Origin: CAVQBL01 sp963710715
Lineage (GTDB): Bacteria; Pseudomonadota; Gammaproteobacteria; DSM-16500
Length of the DNA: 64,000 nt
Assembly (NCBI GenBank): GCA_963710715.1
Contig: CAVQBL010000015.1
Location: 124,001 to 188,000 of the forward strand
Reading direction: 5' to 3'
Shown: piece after piece, positions 30,003 to 38,000 of the stretch
How positions within the stretch are numbered: the stretch's first letter is position 1
How the letters are laid out: each line of letters opens with the position of its first letter
The notes under the pieces: model-generated
Seen by the model: the letters and a program-made list of their open reading frames with translations, nothing else
Database searches by the model: none
What the model was told of the DNA's origin: nothing
Made by a program: the position numbers and the translations under genes

Positions 30003-31605
30003 ACATAGAAATAACTCTATAACAAATAAACAACACATCGTGATAGGAGTTGACTGCAAATTAACACTAATAGATGCTAAATTACTTTCCACAAAAGCAA
30101 TTCCAGTTCATATAAGCCGCGAATCACACCAAATAATGGAGCATTCTTATCAATTCCTAAAAGCTGCCATTGACCGACGTACACCTATTTATGGCATTAA
30201 TACAAATTTTGGTGATCAAGTAAATTTTCTTGATCCTCATTTAAAAAATAATGATTTAGCGGTGTATCGCGAATCTATTAATGCAAGACAAGAAAATATT
30301 ATTAAATCACTCGCTTGTGGCTTGGGGGATATTATTCCCAATGAAATTGTTAGAACCACGATGATGTTACGAGCACATTGTCTAGCGCAAGGATACTCTG
30401 GCGTAAAATCTTGCGCAGTAGAAGCCATTCTGTCTTTTTTAAATACTGGGATTACTCCCATCGTGCGCCACTATGGATCAATTGGCGCAAGTGGCGATCT
30501 AATTCCACTCTCAATGATAGCAGCAGCAATTATTGGCGAAAATGTGGATGTCATCTATCAAAACAAAACTATGAAAGCACCACAGGCGCTTGAAATCACG
30601 GGGCTGAAAAAATACAAGCCCGAGCTACGCGATGGGATTGCAATGATTAACGGCACTTCATTCATGACTGCGGTTGCTAGTTTAACTCTTCTTGACCTTA
30701 AAAGATTATTTGAACAAATGCTTTCAGCCATTGCTATGTCACTCGAATCAATGATGACTATTAGTAGTGCTTATCATCCGCTCGTGCACCAACTAAAACG
30801 ACAAGCGGGTGAAAATAGGGTCAATAATTTCATGTTAAATTTCTGGAAAGGCAGTCGTTTACTAACTGATTTAGATGAGTTACGCACGAATGACACTGCT
30901 CATGATTCATCTACAATAAAAACAGCAAAGCGTGTGCAAGATTATTATTCATTACGTGCAGTATCCCAAGGCTTTGGACCTTTGCAAGAGAACCTCGACC
31001 AAGCAATCATTTGGATAGAAAATGAGATGAATTCTATTAATGATAATCCCATTATCGACGCAGTGGATAACAAAATTCATCATAGCGCAAATTTTATGGG
31101 ATATTATGTAACAGATGCTTGCGATATGTTGAAAATGGATATAGCACAAGCCTCGACCTGGATACACGCTTTACTTGCAAACATGGTACATCCACGCAAA
31201 AATCATAATCTTCCTACTAATCTCGTAGAAGATCCGGGAAAAAATAATGGGTTCCGATCACTTCAGTTACTTGCCGCTGCGTTAGCCGTGCAAAATCGTA
31301 AATTGGCACAATCTCACCAAGCATTTACTCTTCCTACTGAAGGTGACAATCAAGATGTCAACAGTTTGGGAACTCATGCTGCATTGGATTTTAAAGAATC
31401 CGTCGCTAACTTAGAACGCCTAACAGCCATTCTATTATTAGCATCCGTCCAAGCACTTGAATTACGCGGGATTGAAAAAGCAAGTGAAAAAGCCAACGTT
31501 ATTTATCAAGTAGTGCGAAAATATTCAACAATACTTGTAGGCTGTCGACCAATGTCAGATGAGCTCGGCACAATTATTAACCTTTTAAAAGAAGAAAAAA
31601 TTTAA
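29986..31605 (+). CDS. Aromatic amino acid ammonia-lyase or aminomutase (MIO enzyme)
   Basis: A 539-residue member of the HAL/PAL family. The self-forming MIO cofactor triad is in GSIGASGDLIPLS (~residues 165-175). Other active-site marks are PIYGINTNFGDQ (Tyr loop), INGTSFM, DYYSLRAVSQGFGP and INDNPI. The segment GDNQDVNSLG matches the PAL/aminomutase form rather than the NQEDHVSM of housekeeping histidine lyases. The selectivity stretch reads QENIIKSLACG, without the His pair of tyrosine lyases or the S-H of histidine lyases, so the substrate cannot be fixed by eye; Phe or a related aromatic acid is plausible. Products would be a cinnamate-type acid or a beta-amino acid, either suited to FAAL loading. 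Read divergently from the synthase. The start may be coupled to the upstream ten-codon leader. Confidence 0.88.
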   Translation: MEETIEHRNNSITNKQHIVIGVDCKLTLIDAKLLSTKAIPVHISRESHQIMEHSYQFLKAAIDRRTPIYGINTNFGDQVNFLDPHLKNNDLAVYRESINARQENIIKSLACGLGDIIPNEIVRTTMMLRAHCLAQGYSGVKSCAVEAILSFLNTGITPIVRHYGSIGASGDLIPLSMIAAAIIGENVDVIYQNKTMKAPQALEITGLKKYKPELRDGIAMINGTSFMTAVASLTLLDLKRLFEQMLSAIAMSLESMMTISSAYHPLVHQLKRQAGENRVNNFMLNFWKGSRLLTDLDELRTNDTAHDSSTIKTAKRVQDYYSLRAVSQGFGPLQENLDQAIIWIENEMNSINDNPIIDAVDNKIHHSANFMGYYVTDACDMLKMDIAQASTWIHALLANMVHPRKNHNLPTNLVEDPGKNNGFRSLQLLAAALAVQNRKLAQSHQAFTLPTEGDNQDVNSLGTHAALDFKESVANLERLTAILLLASVQALELRGIEKASEKANVIYQVVRKYSTILVGCRPMSDELGTIINLLKEEKI

Positions 31606-31703
31606 CTTTCAAAACCCTACATAGCCCATATAAACGCAGACTATGGTTCAAACCTTATTTATCAAATATAATTATAAAGTATAATGAGTTGAAGGAGCTA
31701 CAC

Positions 31704-32918
31704 TTGTCATCAGATATCAAAGAATCATTGTATGCTGAGATTGAGTTACTCTCATTCCTTTTGACAAAAATGGGCGGCATCAAACGCTTTCCACTTGAGC
31801 TGGAAAAATCTTTCCAGCACGATTATCTCCAACAGACCTTACATGGATCTAAACTTACATTGGTGCTTGGTTTCATCCTATTCGCCGGTGGCAGCTCTTT
31901 CATTCTTATGTTTTTCCCACACTGGAAGCTTCCTTTCTCAATCAGCATACTGATGGTTTCTCCTGTTTTACTGATTTTACTAGGTTTATCTTACACAAAA
32001 TTATTTTTTTATTGGCAACAACTCATTGTTCTTACTTATGCAATAACAATTTTAATTGGCCTATCTACGATAGGCGCTCTGGCGCCCCCTCCCATGAAAG
32101 ACTTGGTTTATCAAGGTATGATTCTTCCCGCACTATTTGTCATCACTCTTACCAATATTCAATTTCGGTACTCAATTTTTATTATGCTTACAGTGATAAT
32201 CGCCTTTAACATCAGCTATAAATTCAATGAAGTATCAACATCGACCGACGAATATAGGTTTTTCGTAAATAATTACCTACTTATTGGCGCATCAAGTTTA
32301 TGCGTAATTGCAAGTTATGTTCATGAAAGCAGTATTCGAACACAATTTTTATTACGCAAGCTAAGCATTGTCAAAAGTCAGTTATTGGAACATTTCACCC
32401 ATTATGATGCGTTAACTAACATCGCTAATAGGCGTTATTTTGATGAAGTACTCGATAAAGAGTGGCGGCGCGCGCAACGTGAACAATATCCCATAGGACT
32501 CATATTTCTAGATTTTGATTTTTTTAAAGAATATAACGATTCATACGGACATATAGCAGGGGACAAAGCCCTCTATGCCCTCGCACAAACCTTACGAATA
32601 TGTGCAAGAAGGCCGGGAGATTTCGCAGCTAGATATGGTGGCGATGAATTTACTGTCATTTTACCAAATACGGACGTCGCTTCTACGCTCCAGATTGCTG
32701 AAAAAATACAGCTGGCGATCCATAAGAGAAATATAAATCACAATGGTTTATCCACTTCTAATTCCGTTACAGTGACAATGGGCTTATCAGCGCTTACACC
32801 CACAGTAGATACCTTACCCACTCTGCTGATAAAACAAGCAGACGCGGCGCTTAATAGCGGCAAAAAAATCAAACGTGGCAAGGTTTACACATACAATCAC
32901 AATCTAACCACTTTTTAA
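31704..32918 (+). CDS. Membrane diguanylate cyclase (GGDEF)
   Basis: About 404 residues: five or six hydrophobic segments (~50-225), then a GGDEF domain. The site RYGGDEFTVILP is intact and an inhibitory I-site RPGD lies five residues before it, so product-inhibited c-di-GMP synthesis is expected. AAGGAG lies six bases before a TTG at 31704, which I take as the start; an in-frame TTG at 31689 lies upstream of that ribosome site. No known sensory domain beyond the membrane part. It faces another GGDEF gene across 270 bases. Confidence 0.85.
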   Translation: MSSDIKESLYAEIELLSFLLTKMGGIKRFPLELEKSFQHDYLQQTLHGSKLTLVLGFILFAGGSSFILMFFPHWKLPFSISILMVSPVLLILLGLSYTKLFFYWQQLIVLTYAITILIGLSTIGALAPPPMKDLVYQGMILPALFVITLTNIQFRYSIFIMLTVIIAFNISYKFNEVSTSTDEYRFFVNNYLLIGASSLCVIASYVHESSIRTQFLLRKLSIVKSQLLEHFTHYDALTNIANRRYFDEVLDKEWRRAQREQYPIGLIFLDFDFFKEYNDSYGHIAGDKALYALAQTLRICARRPGDFAARYGGDEFTVILPNTDVASTLQIAEKIQLAIHKRNINHNGLSTSNSVTVTMGLSALTPTVDTLPTLLIKQADAALNSGKKIKRGKVYTYNHNLTTF

Positions 32919-33009
32919 ATGTAAATTCTTTACCCATTTCCTCTAGCAGAATGGGATAACGACCCAACATAACAACTGTAGTCAAAGAGAGGTATCGCAC
33001 TAGATACAT

Positions 33010-33157
33010 CATTAAGAACGCTTTAGCAGAATATAAAAAAAACCGTGCAGACTTTGCAGATTGCTTAATCGGTTCAAAAAATCGAGAAGCAGGCTGTACA
33101 ACGACTCTCACCTTCGATCAAACCGCTGCAAACCTAGTTAGCTTTAAACAAGCATAA
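33010..33157 (+). pseudogene. PIN-domain toxin (VapC-type) C-terminal remnant
   Basis: Read in one frame to the TAA at 33155, this stretch gives ALAEYKKNRADFADCLIG, then REAGCTTTLTFDQTAANL. That is the C-terminal PIN consensus (ADFADalI…A…C…TFD) of VapC-type RNase toxins, including two acidic residues. No start or N-terminal half is recognisable upstream and no antitoxin gene is adjacent, so it is a decayed fragment. Confidence 0.6.
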
Positions 33158-33190
33158 TGGAGGAGTTTCGGATTACCGAATTTAGGATTA

Positions 33191-34888
33191 TTATTTCTCG
33201 TGAAAAACCTCGACTCTATCCCGTCCATGCTCTTTAGCAACATACAATGCCTGATCAGCAGCACGTATTAAATTTTTCGCCGTAGTACCATGCTGAGGTG
33301 CCGCAGCTATTCCAATAGAGACAGTGATTTGTGGTAAAGCTTGGCCTTGAAAAATGATGCGTATATTTTTAATATCTTGAGAAATTTTTTGAAACCTCAA
33401 TCGCGCTCCGTCCAAATTACTGTTAACTAAAATCACCATAAATTCTTCCCCACCAAAACGACACACAATGTCTTGGCCACGAAATTCGTTTTGCAAAAGT
33501 GTTGCTACCGATTTAAGCACTTCATCGCCCGCTTCATGTCCGTATTTATCATTAAAATTTTTAAAATAATCCAAATCGAACATACCCGCACATACTGTTT
33601 CTTTATCACGAGCACTTCGCAAAAGCTCACGAGCCAATATTTTATCCAGATAACGACGGTTAAATAATCCAGTTAACGGATCGTGAATTGCTTGCTCCGC
33701 CAATACTTCGTGTAACTTAATATTTGCTAAAGATAATTTAACAACCTCACTAAAAGCTGTTATCACTTGTTTCTGATCTTCTGTCATAAAATCATTTACT
33801 GTCGAATTTAAAAATAAAATTCCTATCATTTCATTTTGCATAATGAGTGGAGAACACAAATATTCTCCTGTCGGTAACGAAAGAAAATGCTTACAACAAA
33901 TAGTATCTTGAACATTTTTAACAACATAAATATGTCCGCCACGCAACGCCCAGCACTCGTCCGGCAAAAATAATGGTTTTAACAACTTTGAGTTTCCCCA
34001 TTGAGCAACTGTGTTTAAACCTTCAGTTACTTTATCATAAATTGCCAGCGCGCCGTTGAAGCTTCCAAATAACTTTTCTCCTGTTATTTCAATAATAGAA
34101 TAAGCTTCTTCCGATTTTCTTGCTGTTTGCAACATTTCATTCATTTGATTAATGAGAAGTAACTCATTTTCATGCTTTTGCATTTTAGTCAGTGTTAATG
34201 ACATTTTTTGATTAACATTCGATAAATTTTCAACTAACTGTAGGTTGGCATATTTTAATTGTAATACTCGATTAATCAGAGCATTTCCGCGCTGAGAGAT
34301 GACTATCATAAAAATTACATACAACAGCATAGCCAAACTCAAAATAAAATAGCCAACGTTACTTTGTATAAAAAGCCAAATACATACTGGAAAAACCACA
34401 GCTGCTAAAAACAGAAAGCTTGCCCATAAATTGGCTTGCAAGGTTTGAATACCACCCGCAGTAATACCTGAAAGCATGACAATAACAATCATTTGCGCCA
34501 CACTTGTAGCTGGCATAAGAAATGAACCCAACATGCCCCAAAGCATAGCAGATATCGTGGAACCCATTATAAATAAATAGACATATATCTTGTCGTACTG
34601 GTTTTTATTGTAAAAAAAAGCAACTATACCAAATCGATAAATCGATATTACTATCACTGCGCTATACCAATACCATATCCATTGCACAGGAGAATGAGCT
34701 AGACGTGCTGCATTATATAATCCAACTATAACAAGTGTTGCACATGTTAAATTAGTAACAACACCCAAGAACGAATCACGCTGCAAGATTTTAATCTTGT
34801 CGATATTTATTTTTTCTTGCGCTTCTTTATTATTATTATTTAGAGTGGATTCGATATCAATTTTTTGGTTTTCTTCAGACATGCTCAA
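33191..34888 (-). CDS. Membrane diguanylate cyclase with GAF domain (GGEEF)
   Basis: A 565-residue protein: about six membrane segments (~40-210), a coiled linker, a GAF-like domain (~265-400; YLCSPLIMQNEMIGILFLN) and a GGDEF domain (~410-560). The catalytic site CRFGGEEFMVILV is intact and an I-site RGQD lies five residues before it. It should make c-di-GMP under control of a small-molecule or redox cue sensed by GAF. The frame can start at a TTG at 34888 overlapping the upstream stop by four bases, with AAGGA six bases away, or at the ATG at 34882. It is the second gene of a two-gene operon with the channel-like protein. Confidence 0.88.
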   Translation of the reverse strand: MSMSEENQKIDIESTLNNNNKEAQEKINIDKIKILQRDSFLGVVTNLTCATLVIVGLYNAARLAHSPVQWIWYWYSAVIVISIYRFGIVAFFYNKNQYDKIYVYLFIMGSTISAMLWGMLGSFLMPATSVAQMIVIVMLSGITAGGIQTLQANLWASFLFLAAVVFPVCIWLFIQSNVGYFILSLAMLLYVIFMIVISQRGNALINRVLQLKYANLQLVENLSNVNQKMSLTLTKMQKHENELLLINQMNEMLQTARKSEEAYSIIEITGEKLFGSFNGALAIYDKVTEGLNTVAQWGNSKLLKPLFLPDECWALRGGHIYVVKNVQDTICCKHFLSLPTGEYLCSPLIMQNEMIGILFLNSTVNDFMTEDQKQVITAFSEVVKLSLANIKLHEVLAEQAIHDPLTGLFNRRYLDKILARELLRSARDKETVCAGMFDLDYFKNFNDKYGHEAGDEVLKSVATLLQNEFRGQDIVCRFGGEEFMVILVNSNLDGARLRFQKISQDIKNIRIIFQGQALPQITVSIGIAAAPQHGTTAKNLIRAADQALYVAKEHGRDRVEVFHEK

Positions 34889-35226
34889 TTTGAATCCTTA
34901 CCACTTTCCAAGTGGATTTTACGAAAAAATCGATGAATAACCGGTGCAAAAATCACAGCTATAATAACTATGAATGCCAAGCCACTAAACAGTGCATACA
35001 TTCCAGCAAATAACTTTCCTGCAAACGTATTAAGCTGCCCCAATGGCCCCATACCCGATAAAATCATAGCTGCATTCACAAAAGCATCAATCCAAGACAT
35101 ATGCTCGGATAAATGATACCCAAGCATGCCAATGAATAATGCGATTGCGATAAACAGAAGTCCAAAAATGATGTTACGTGCTAAATGAGCAATAAATCTT
35201 CGCGTAGGTGCTAATTTTTTTTCCAT
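34885..35226 (-). CDS. Small membrane protein resembling a two-helix ion channel
   Basis: The 113-residue protein has two membrane helices (~18-38 and ~80-102) around a pore-like loop. The layout IDAFVNAAMILSGMG, then GKLFAGMYALFSGLAF, follows two-helix potassium channels, but the TVGYGD filter is replaced by ILSGMG, so potassium selectivity is not expected. The function is unknown. A good ribosome site (AAGGAAG) precedes the ATG. It overlaps the GAF-GGDEF gene, suggesting coupled synthesis and perhaps a shared membrane signal. Confidence 0.65.
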   Translation of the reverse strand: MEKKLAPTRRFIAHLARNIIFGLLFIAIALFIGMLGYHLSEHMSWIDAFVNAAMILSGMGPLGQLNTFAGKLFAGMYALFSGLAFIVIIAVIFAPVIHRFFRKIHLESGKDSN

Positions 35227-35351
35227 TGCGGCTTCCTTAAGAAAAACGCTTCCTTACAATCAATATATGTCGAAATAGATGTTGAGGCAATATAGTTACC
35301 AAAAAACCATTGAAGTTAATAATTTTACTTGCTTTAATACGCCTTCAAGCC

Positions 35352-35428
35352 GCGCCCGTAGCTCAGCTGGATAGAGTACTTGGCTTCGAACCAAGTGGTC
35401 GGGAGTTCGAATCTCTCCGGGCGCGCCA
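35352..35428 (+). tRNA. tRNA-Arg(TCG)
   Basis: A full cloverleaf: acceptor GCGCCCG/CGGGCGC, D arm GCTC…GAGT, anticodon arm CTTGG-CTTCGAA-CCAAG with anticodon TCG, T arm GGGAG-TTCGAAT-CTCTC with one G-T pair, then discriminator G and encoded CCA. It would read CGA codons. Its 3' half is duplicated at 12382-12422. Confidence 0.97.
35388..35428 (+). repeat. tRNA-Arg 3' half, partner of the repeat at 12382-12422
   Basis: Same orientation as the other copy, two mismatches in 41 bases and an identical run of 33 bases ending in CCA. An integrase remnant lies 75 bases downstream, as expected at an island insertion site. Confidence 0.85.
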
Positions 35429-35458
35429 GTTAATCAAGGGGTGTATACCGGATACATA

Positions 35459-35479
35459 GGGGGCGCATTCTATGCCCCC
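35459..35479 (+). terminator. Hairpin after tRNA-Arg
   Basis: GGGGGC and GCCCCC arms enclose a nine-base loop 31 bases after the tRNA. The following bases (GAAAGTTTTCG) give only a short T-run, so termination efficiency is uncertain. Confidence 0.55.
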
Positions 35480-35503
35480 GAAAGTTTTCGATCTCTGCAC
35501 GCT

Positions 35504-35740
35504 TCAATGCTTTATGCCATGCTTTTGTATTGCATTCCTTTTATAGGGTTGGCCACGGTATGTAAAAACAAATTGATGATGCTTGCCGATTTGCTTACGT
35601 AAAATAGCTATGGCATCTACATTTAAAGGGACAGGGATCGCTTTTTTGGCTTTTGCCTGACCAGCGTGAATAAAGGCGTGTTGCTTAATTAAATCCACAT
35701 CACACCATCGCAAGCCTGTGACATTGAATTGCCAGATGGG
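35504..35740 (-). pseudogene. Integrase remnant beside tRNA-Arg
   Basis: Read on the minus strand, the stretch encodes FNVTGLRWCDVDLIKQHAFI followed by KKAIPVPLNVDAIAILRKQI and HHQFVFTYRGQP. This is the middle of a tyrosine-recombinase catalytic domain, similar in layout to the one at 11.5-12.4 kb (LEWKDVDM, KKALGVPLNQDALNVL, PRYVFVYNNRP). The N-terminal half and the His-x-x-Arg/Tyr end are gone. It is a dead relic of an island integrase that used this tRNA. Confidence 0.8.
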
Positions 35741-35954
35741 ATTTTATCAATAACAGAAATTATTTTTGATATTCATTTTTTACGTCACAGCACAGTTACT
35801 AATTTGGCTACCTCCGTCGATTTTAAAAAATCAGCCCAATTTGGTAATGCCATAGGGTATACTTTGCATTTTTCAAAAACCTAATCTGACAACTGTGGCA
35901 AAAGAACAGCTCATAGTTGACAAAACATAGGCTTTACACTTATTTTTAAGAATT
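35741..35954. other. Intergenic stretch, nothing recognised
   Basis: I see no gene, RNA fold or repeat here. A short minus-strand frame (NWADFLKSTEVAKLV) is too short and isolated to assign. Confidence 0.4.
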
Positions 35955-36566
35955 TTATTTGCATGATCTGATACCTGATGGAGGATGCTTTGCTGCTAAA
36001 GAACTCAATAAATATTGAGATGCTGTTTTCCCATGCCAGTCAACTACATCTTCTTTAGCACCATATTTAACTAATAAATCATAGATCGAACGATCTCCAT
36101 GAACAGCTACTTTCTTTGCTGCATAATGAATCGCAGCACATTGCTCATCGCCTTTCTGCTCATTAATATCAAATTTGAGCTTATCTTTAAATTGAAGCAA
36201 CGCTTCGATTAATGGAAATACTCTATGAACATTTTCAAAGTTACAAATTCTACGTAATGCTTGCGTATAATTGCATTCTTTAATAGGTTTTTCAAATGCA
36301 GCAAGTTCAGCACGTTTAACATCCTGATTGAGCACTGCATCAATTTTTTGATGTAATAAAGTATGCGCATCCTCAGTAGCAGTAACAGGGGAGTTAAAAT
36401 GTGGTGAACGAGCAAAAGATACCGTGGTACTAGATCCTTTTTCATCTGATCCTTCCCGTTGTAAATTAGAAATACGCTGAGAGTTAAGAATTAGATCACC
36501 CTCAGAAGAAGTAGTTATTAATCCTAGTTTCTCACAAACATATACGCACGAGCTTTTTTTCTTCAT
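35955..36566 (-). CDS. Ankyrin-like C-terminal half of the U-box gene (after a frameshift)
   Basis: This 203-codon frame overlaps the end of the U-box frame by 35 bases and is most simply its continuation. After a charged spacer, ~residues 85-195 contain ankyrin-like pieces: ALLQFKDKLKFDINEQKGDE, CAAIHYAAKKVAVHGD and IYDLLVKYGAKEDVVDWHG. The start codon inside the overlap has no convincing ribosome site. The frames can be joined by a one-base change in a run of seven A at the overlap. Ankyrin repeats bind proteins, and in Legionellales they are common in secreted effectors. If the frame is truly separate, it would be a stand-alone ankyrin protein. Confidence 0.65.
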   Translation of the reverse strand: MKKKSSCVYVCEKLGLITTSSEGDLILNSQRISNLQREGSDEKGSSTTVSFARSPHFNSPVTATEDAHTLLHQKIDAVLNQDVKRAELAAFEKPIKECNYTQALRRICNFENVHRVFPLIEALLQFKDKLKFDINEQKGDEQCAAIHYAAKKVAVHGDRSIYDLLVKYGAKEDVVDWHGKTASQYLLSSLAAKHPPSGIRSCK

Positions 36567-37503
36567 TTGAAAACGTTTTGATTATATCAAATACTGTAAT
36601 ACCTTGAGCATCTTCAATATTTATTTTGGCTCCACTATAAATTAATTTAAGTGCAGCAACACTGAATTGTTTATTTCTTAAAATCAAGTGCAAAGAAGTG
36701 TGCTTTTTTGTTGGGTCTTGAGCATTTACGTTAACACCAAACCTAAACAAGATCGAAAGGTCATCACTAAAAGTAATGGCATTGCAAGATTCGGATAATT
36801 TCAGCAAAGCTAGATTAAGAGTTGCTTTATCCTCTGAATACTGAAGACCACATTTTGATAATATTTTACGAAGTGTATCGTGCTCGAATGAATCAATTGC
36901 TGACTTAACAAAATTATCGATTTTTAATTTTAATTCGTAGTTAACTTTTAAAAATTCCTTTAAAAAAGGCAATTTAGTATGAGGCATCAATTGAGGATAT
37001 GACTTGTCTAACCAATATTTCAAGAAACTATAATCGTACACTACCGTTGGACTTCTAATATCATAGACTGGATGATCAATAATATCGCCGCTCAATGGGC
37101 AACAGAATTCTTCAGGAATGTTTAATTCCTTTATACGTGAAACTTCTTTGGCATTTTTTGATTTAATTGGTTTAAATCTACTATGATGGAAAAGCCCTTC
37201 TCCAAGCAATCGCTGTTCACACTTACCGCATGTTTTTAAACAAAATAAATCACTAGCTTCTTCCAATCGTTCAAAAATAACTGAAGCAAGCATATTCGAA
37301 GACTCTTCATCGACTACAGTAATACCTCGAATTTTTAATTTAAAAAGCGTCACATTATTATCATGATCAGTATTAACGACAATCTCAGCACCCTGGTTAA
37401 TAAGATAAGGCATTCCTAGTATAACACTAGGAAAATCCTTAACCTCTTGTGAGTCTGCTTTGATATCTTTCTTTTTAGGCGTAAACTCTAAATTCAATGG
37501 CAT
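36532..37503 (-). CDS. U-box (E3 ubiquitin-ligase-like) and ankyrin protein
   Basis: Residues ~125-205 resemble a U-box: LNIPEEFCCPLSGDIIDHPV, then VVYDYSFLKYWL, PHTKLPF and a closing helix (LKLKIDNFVKSA). U-boxes recruit ubiquitin-charged E2 enzymes and occur in Legionella effectors such as LubX. Upstream, residues ~70-105 hold a four-Cys-like cluster (CLKTCGKCEQRLL). Downstream, ~250-315 are ankyrin-like (ILFRFGVNVNAQD, TSLHLILRNKQFS, LIYSGAKINIEDAQGITVFD). The start has GAGGAG nine bases upstream. The frame ends at a run of seven A and probably continues in the next frame, giving ~515 residues in all. A host-directed effector is a reasonable inference. Bacteria lack a ubiquitin system, which strengthens it. 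Confidence 0.75.
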   Translation of the reverse strand: MPLNLEFTPKKKDIKADSQEVKDFPSVILGMPYLINQGAEIVVNTDHDNNVTLFKLKIRGITVVDEESSNMLASVIFERLEEASDLFCLKTCGKCEQRLLGEGLFHHSRFKPIKSKNAKEVSRIKELNIPEEFCCPLSGDIIDHPVYDIRSPTVVYDYSFLKYWLDKSYPQLMPHTKLPFLKEFLKVNYELKLKIDNFVKSAIDSFEHDTLRKILSKCGLQYSEDKATLNLALLKLSESCNAITFSDDLSILFRFGVNVNAQDPTKKHTSLHLILRNKQFSVAALKLIYSGAKINIEDAQGITVFDIIKTFSNEEKKLVRICL

Positions 37504-37530
37504 TTTACTTTCTCCTCTTTTTTGCGTTTA

Positions 37531-37599
37531 TGGTGGGCACGGCTAAAGAGCAGCCTTTGCCCACCCTACACAAAGAAGCAATGTGTGCCCACCATTTTT
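37531..37599. repeat. Palindromic repeat with GGTGGGCA/TGCCCACC arms
   Basis: An inverted repeat with outer arms TGGTGGGCAC and GTGCCCACCA and an inner TGCCCACC copy followed by CTAC. A related unit (GTAGGGTGG…GTGTCCACCATTTTT) lies at 51878-51939. Both sit beside gene ends. Confidence 0.6.
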
Positions 37600-37705
37600 A
37601 AAATGGCCAAAGTACAGTTAAAGTGACAGAATTTTAACCTAAACGCAACTTAGTTTCTATTTTCTTATCAAAATATGATCAATTAAAAAATCAATGGGGT
37701 CAAGT

Positions 37706-37740
37706 ACAAAAAACAAAAGGCACCCATCCAGGTACCTTTT
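37706..37740 (-). terminator. Rho-independent terminator after the 25-residue basic peptide gene
   Basis: On the minus strand AAAAGGTACC pairs with GGTGCCTTTT (one G-U pair) around a six-base loop and is followed by GTTTTTTG. It lies 93 bases after the stop codon of the small gene at 37833-37910. Confidence 0.7.
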
Positions 37741-37832
37741 GAGTAGATCTCGTGTAAAAGCATCACGTCATAACGTTCATATTGCGTAAGCTAAAATGTG
37801 GAGTGGGTTATGCTACGCAATATCCACGTTAA

Positions 37833-37910
37833 TTAGCGCGAACTTCTTTTTTTATGGGTTTTCTTTGAGCCACGTTTTTTGCCAACACTGGATTTTCTCT
37901 TAACTGCCAT
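37833..37910 (-). CDS. 25-residue highly basic peptide
   Basis: A short frame with a strong ribosome site (GGAGG, eight bases before ATG) and a clean terminator downstream. The peptide starts MAVKRKSSVGKKRGSKK and has 12 Lys/Arg in 25 residues, with no acidic residue. Basic peptides of this type bind nucleic acid; histone-like or ribosome-associated roles are possible. I do not recognise a family. A second Lys-rich protein is encoded at 61026-61364. The expression signals on both sides make this more than a chance frame. Confidence 0.6.
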   Translation of the reverse strand: MAVKRKSSVGKKRGSKKTHKKRSSR

Positions 37911-38000
37911 TGCTGCGATCCTCCAATAAGTAAACGATAACTAGCTACCAAGCTAAGTATAGCAAAAAATGTGTCCTATGTTTTATTGGTGGTTTTACTA

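Noticed and set aside
12423..35387. A simple 23-kb island bounded by the two tRNA repeats
   Set aside because: The intact tRNA would have to be at the left end for a standard insertion. The orientation does not fit, so I report the repeats without fixing the island limits.
36532..36566. Classical -1 slippery heptamer (A AAA AAG in zero frame) at the U-box gene end
   Set aside because: A -1 shift here meets a stop after nine codons. The ankyrin continuation needs +1 (or -2), so dnaX-type programmed -1 frameshifting does not explain it.
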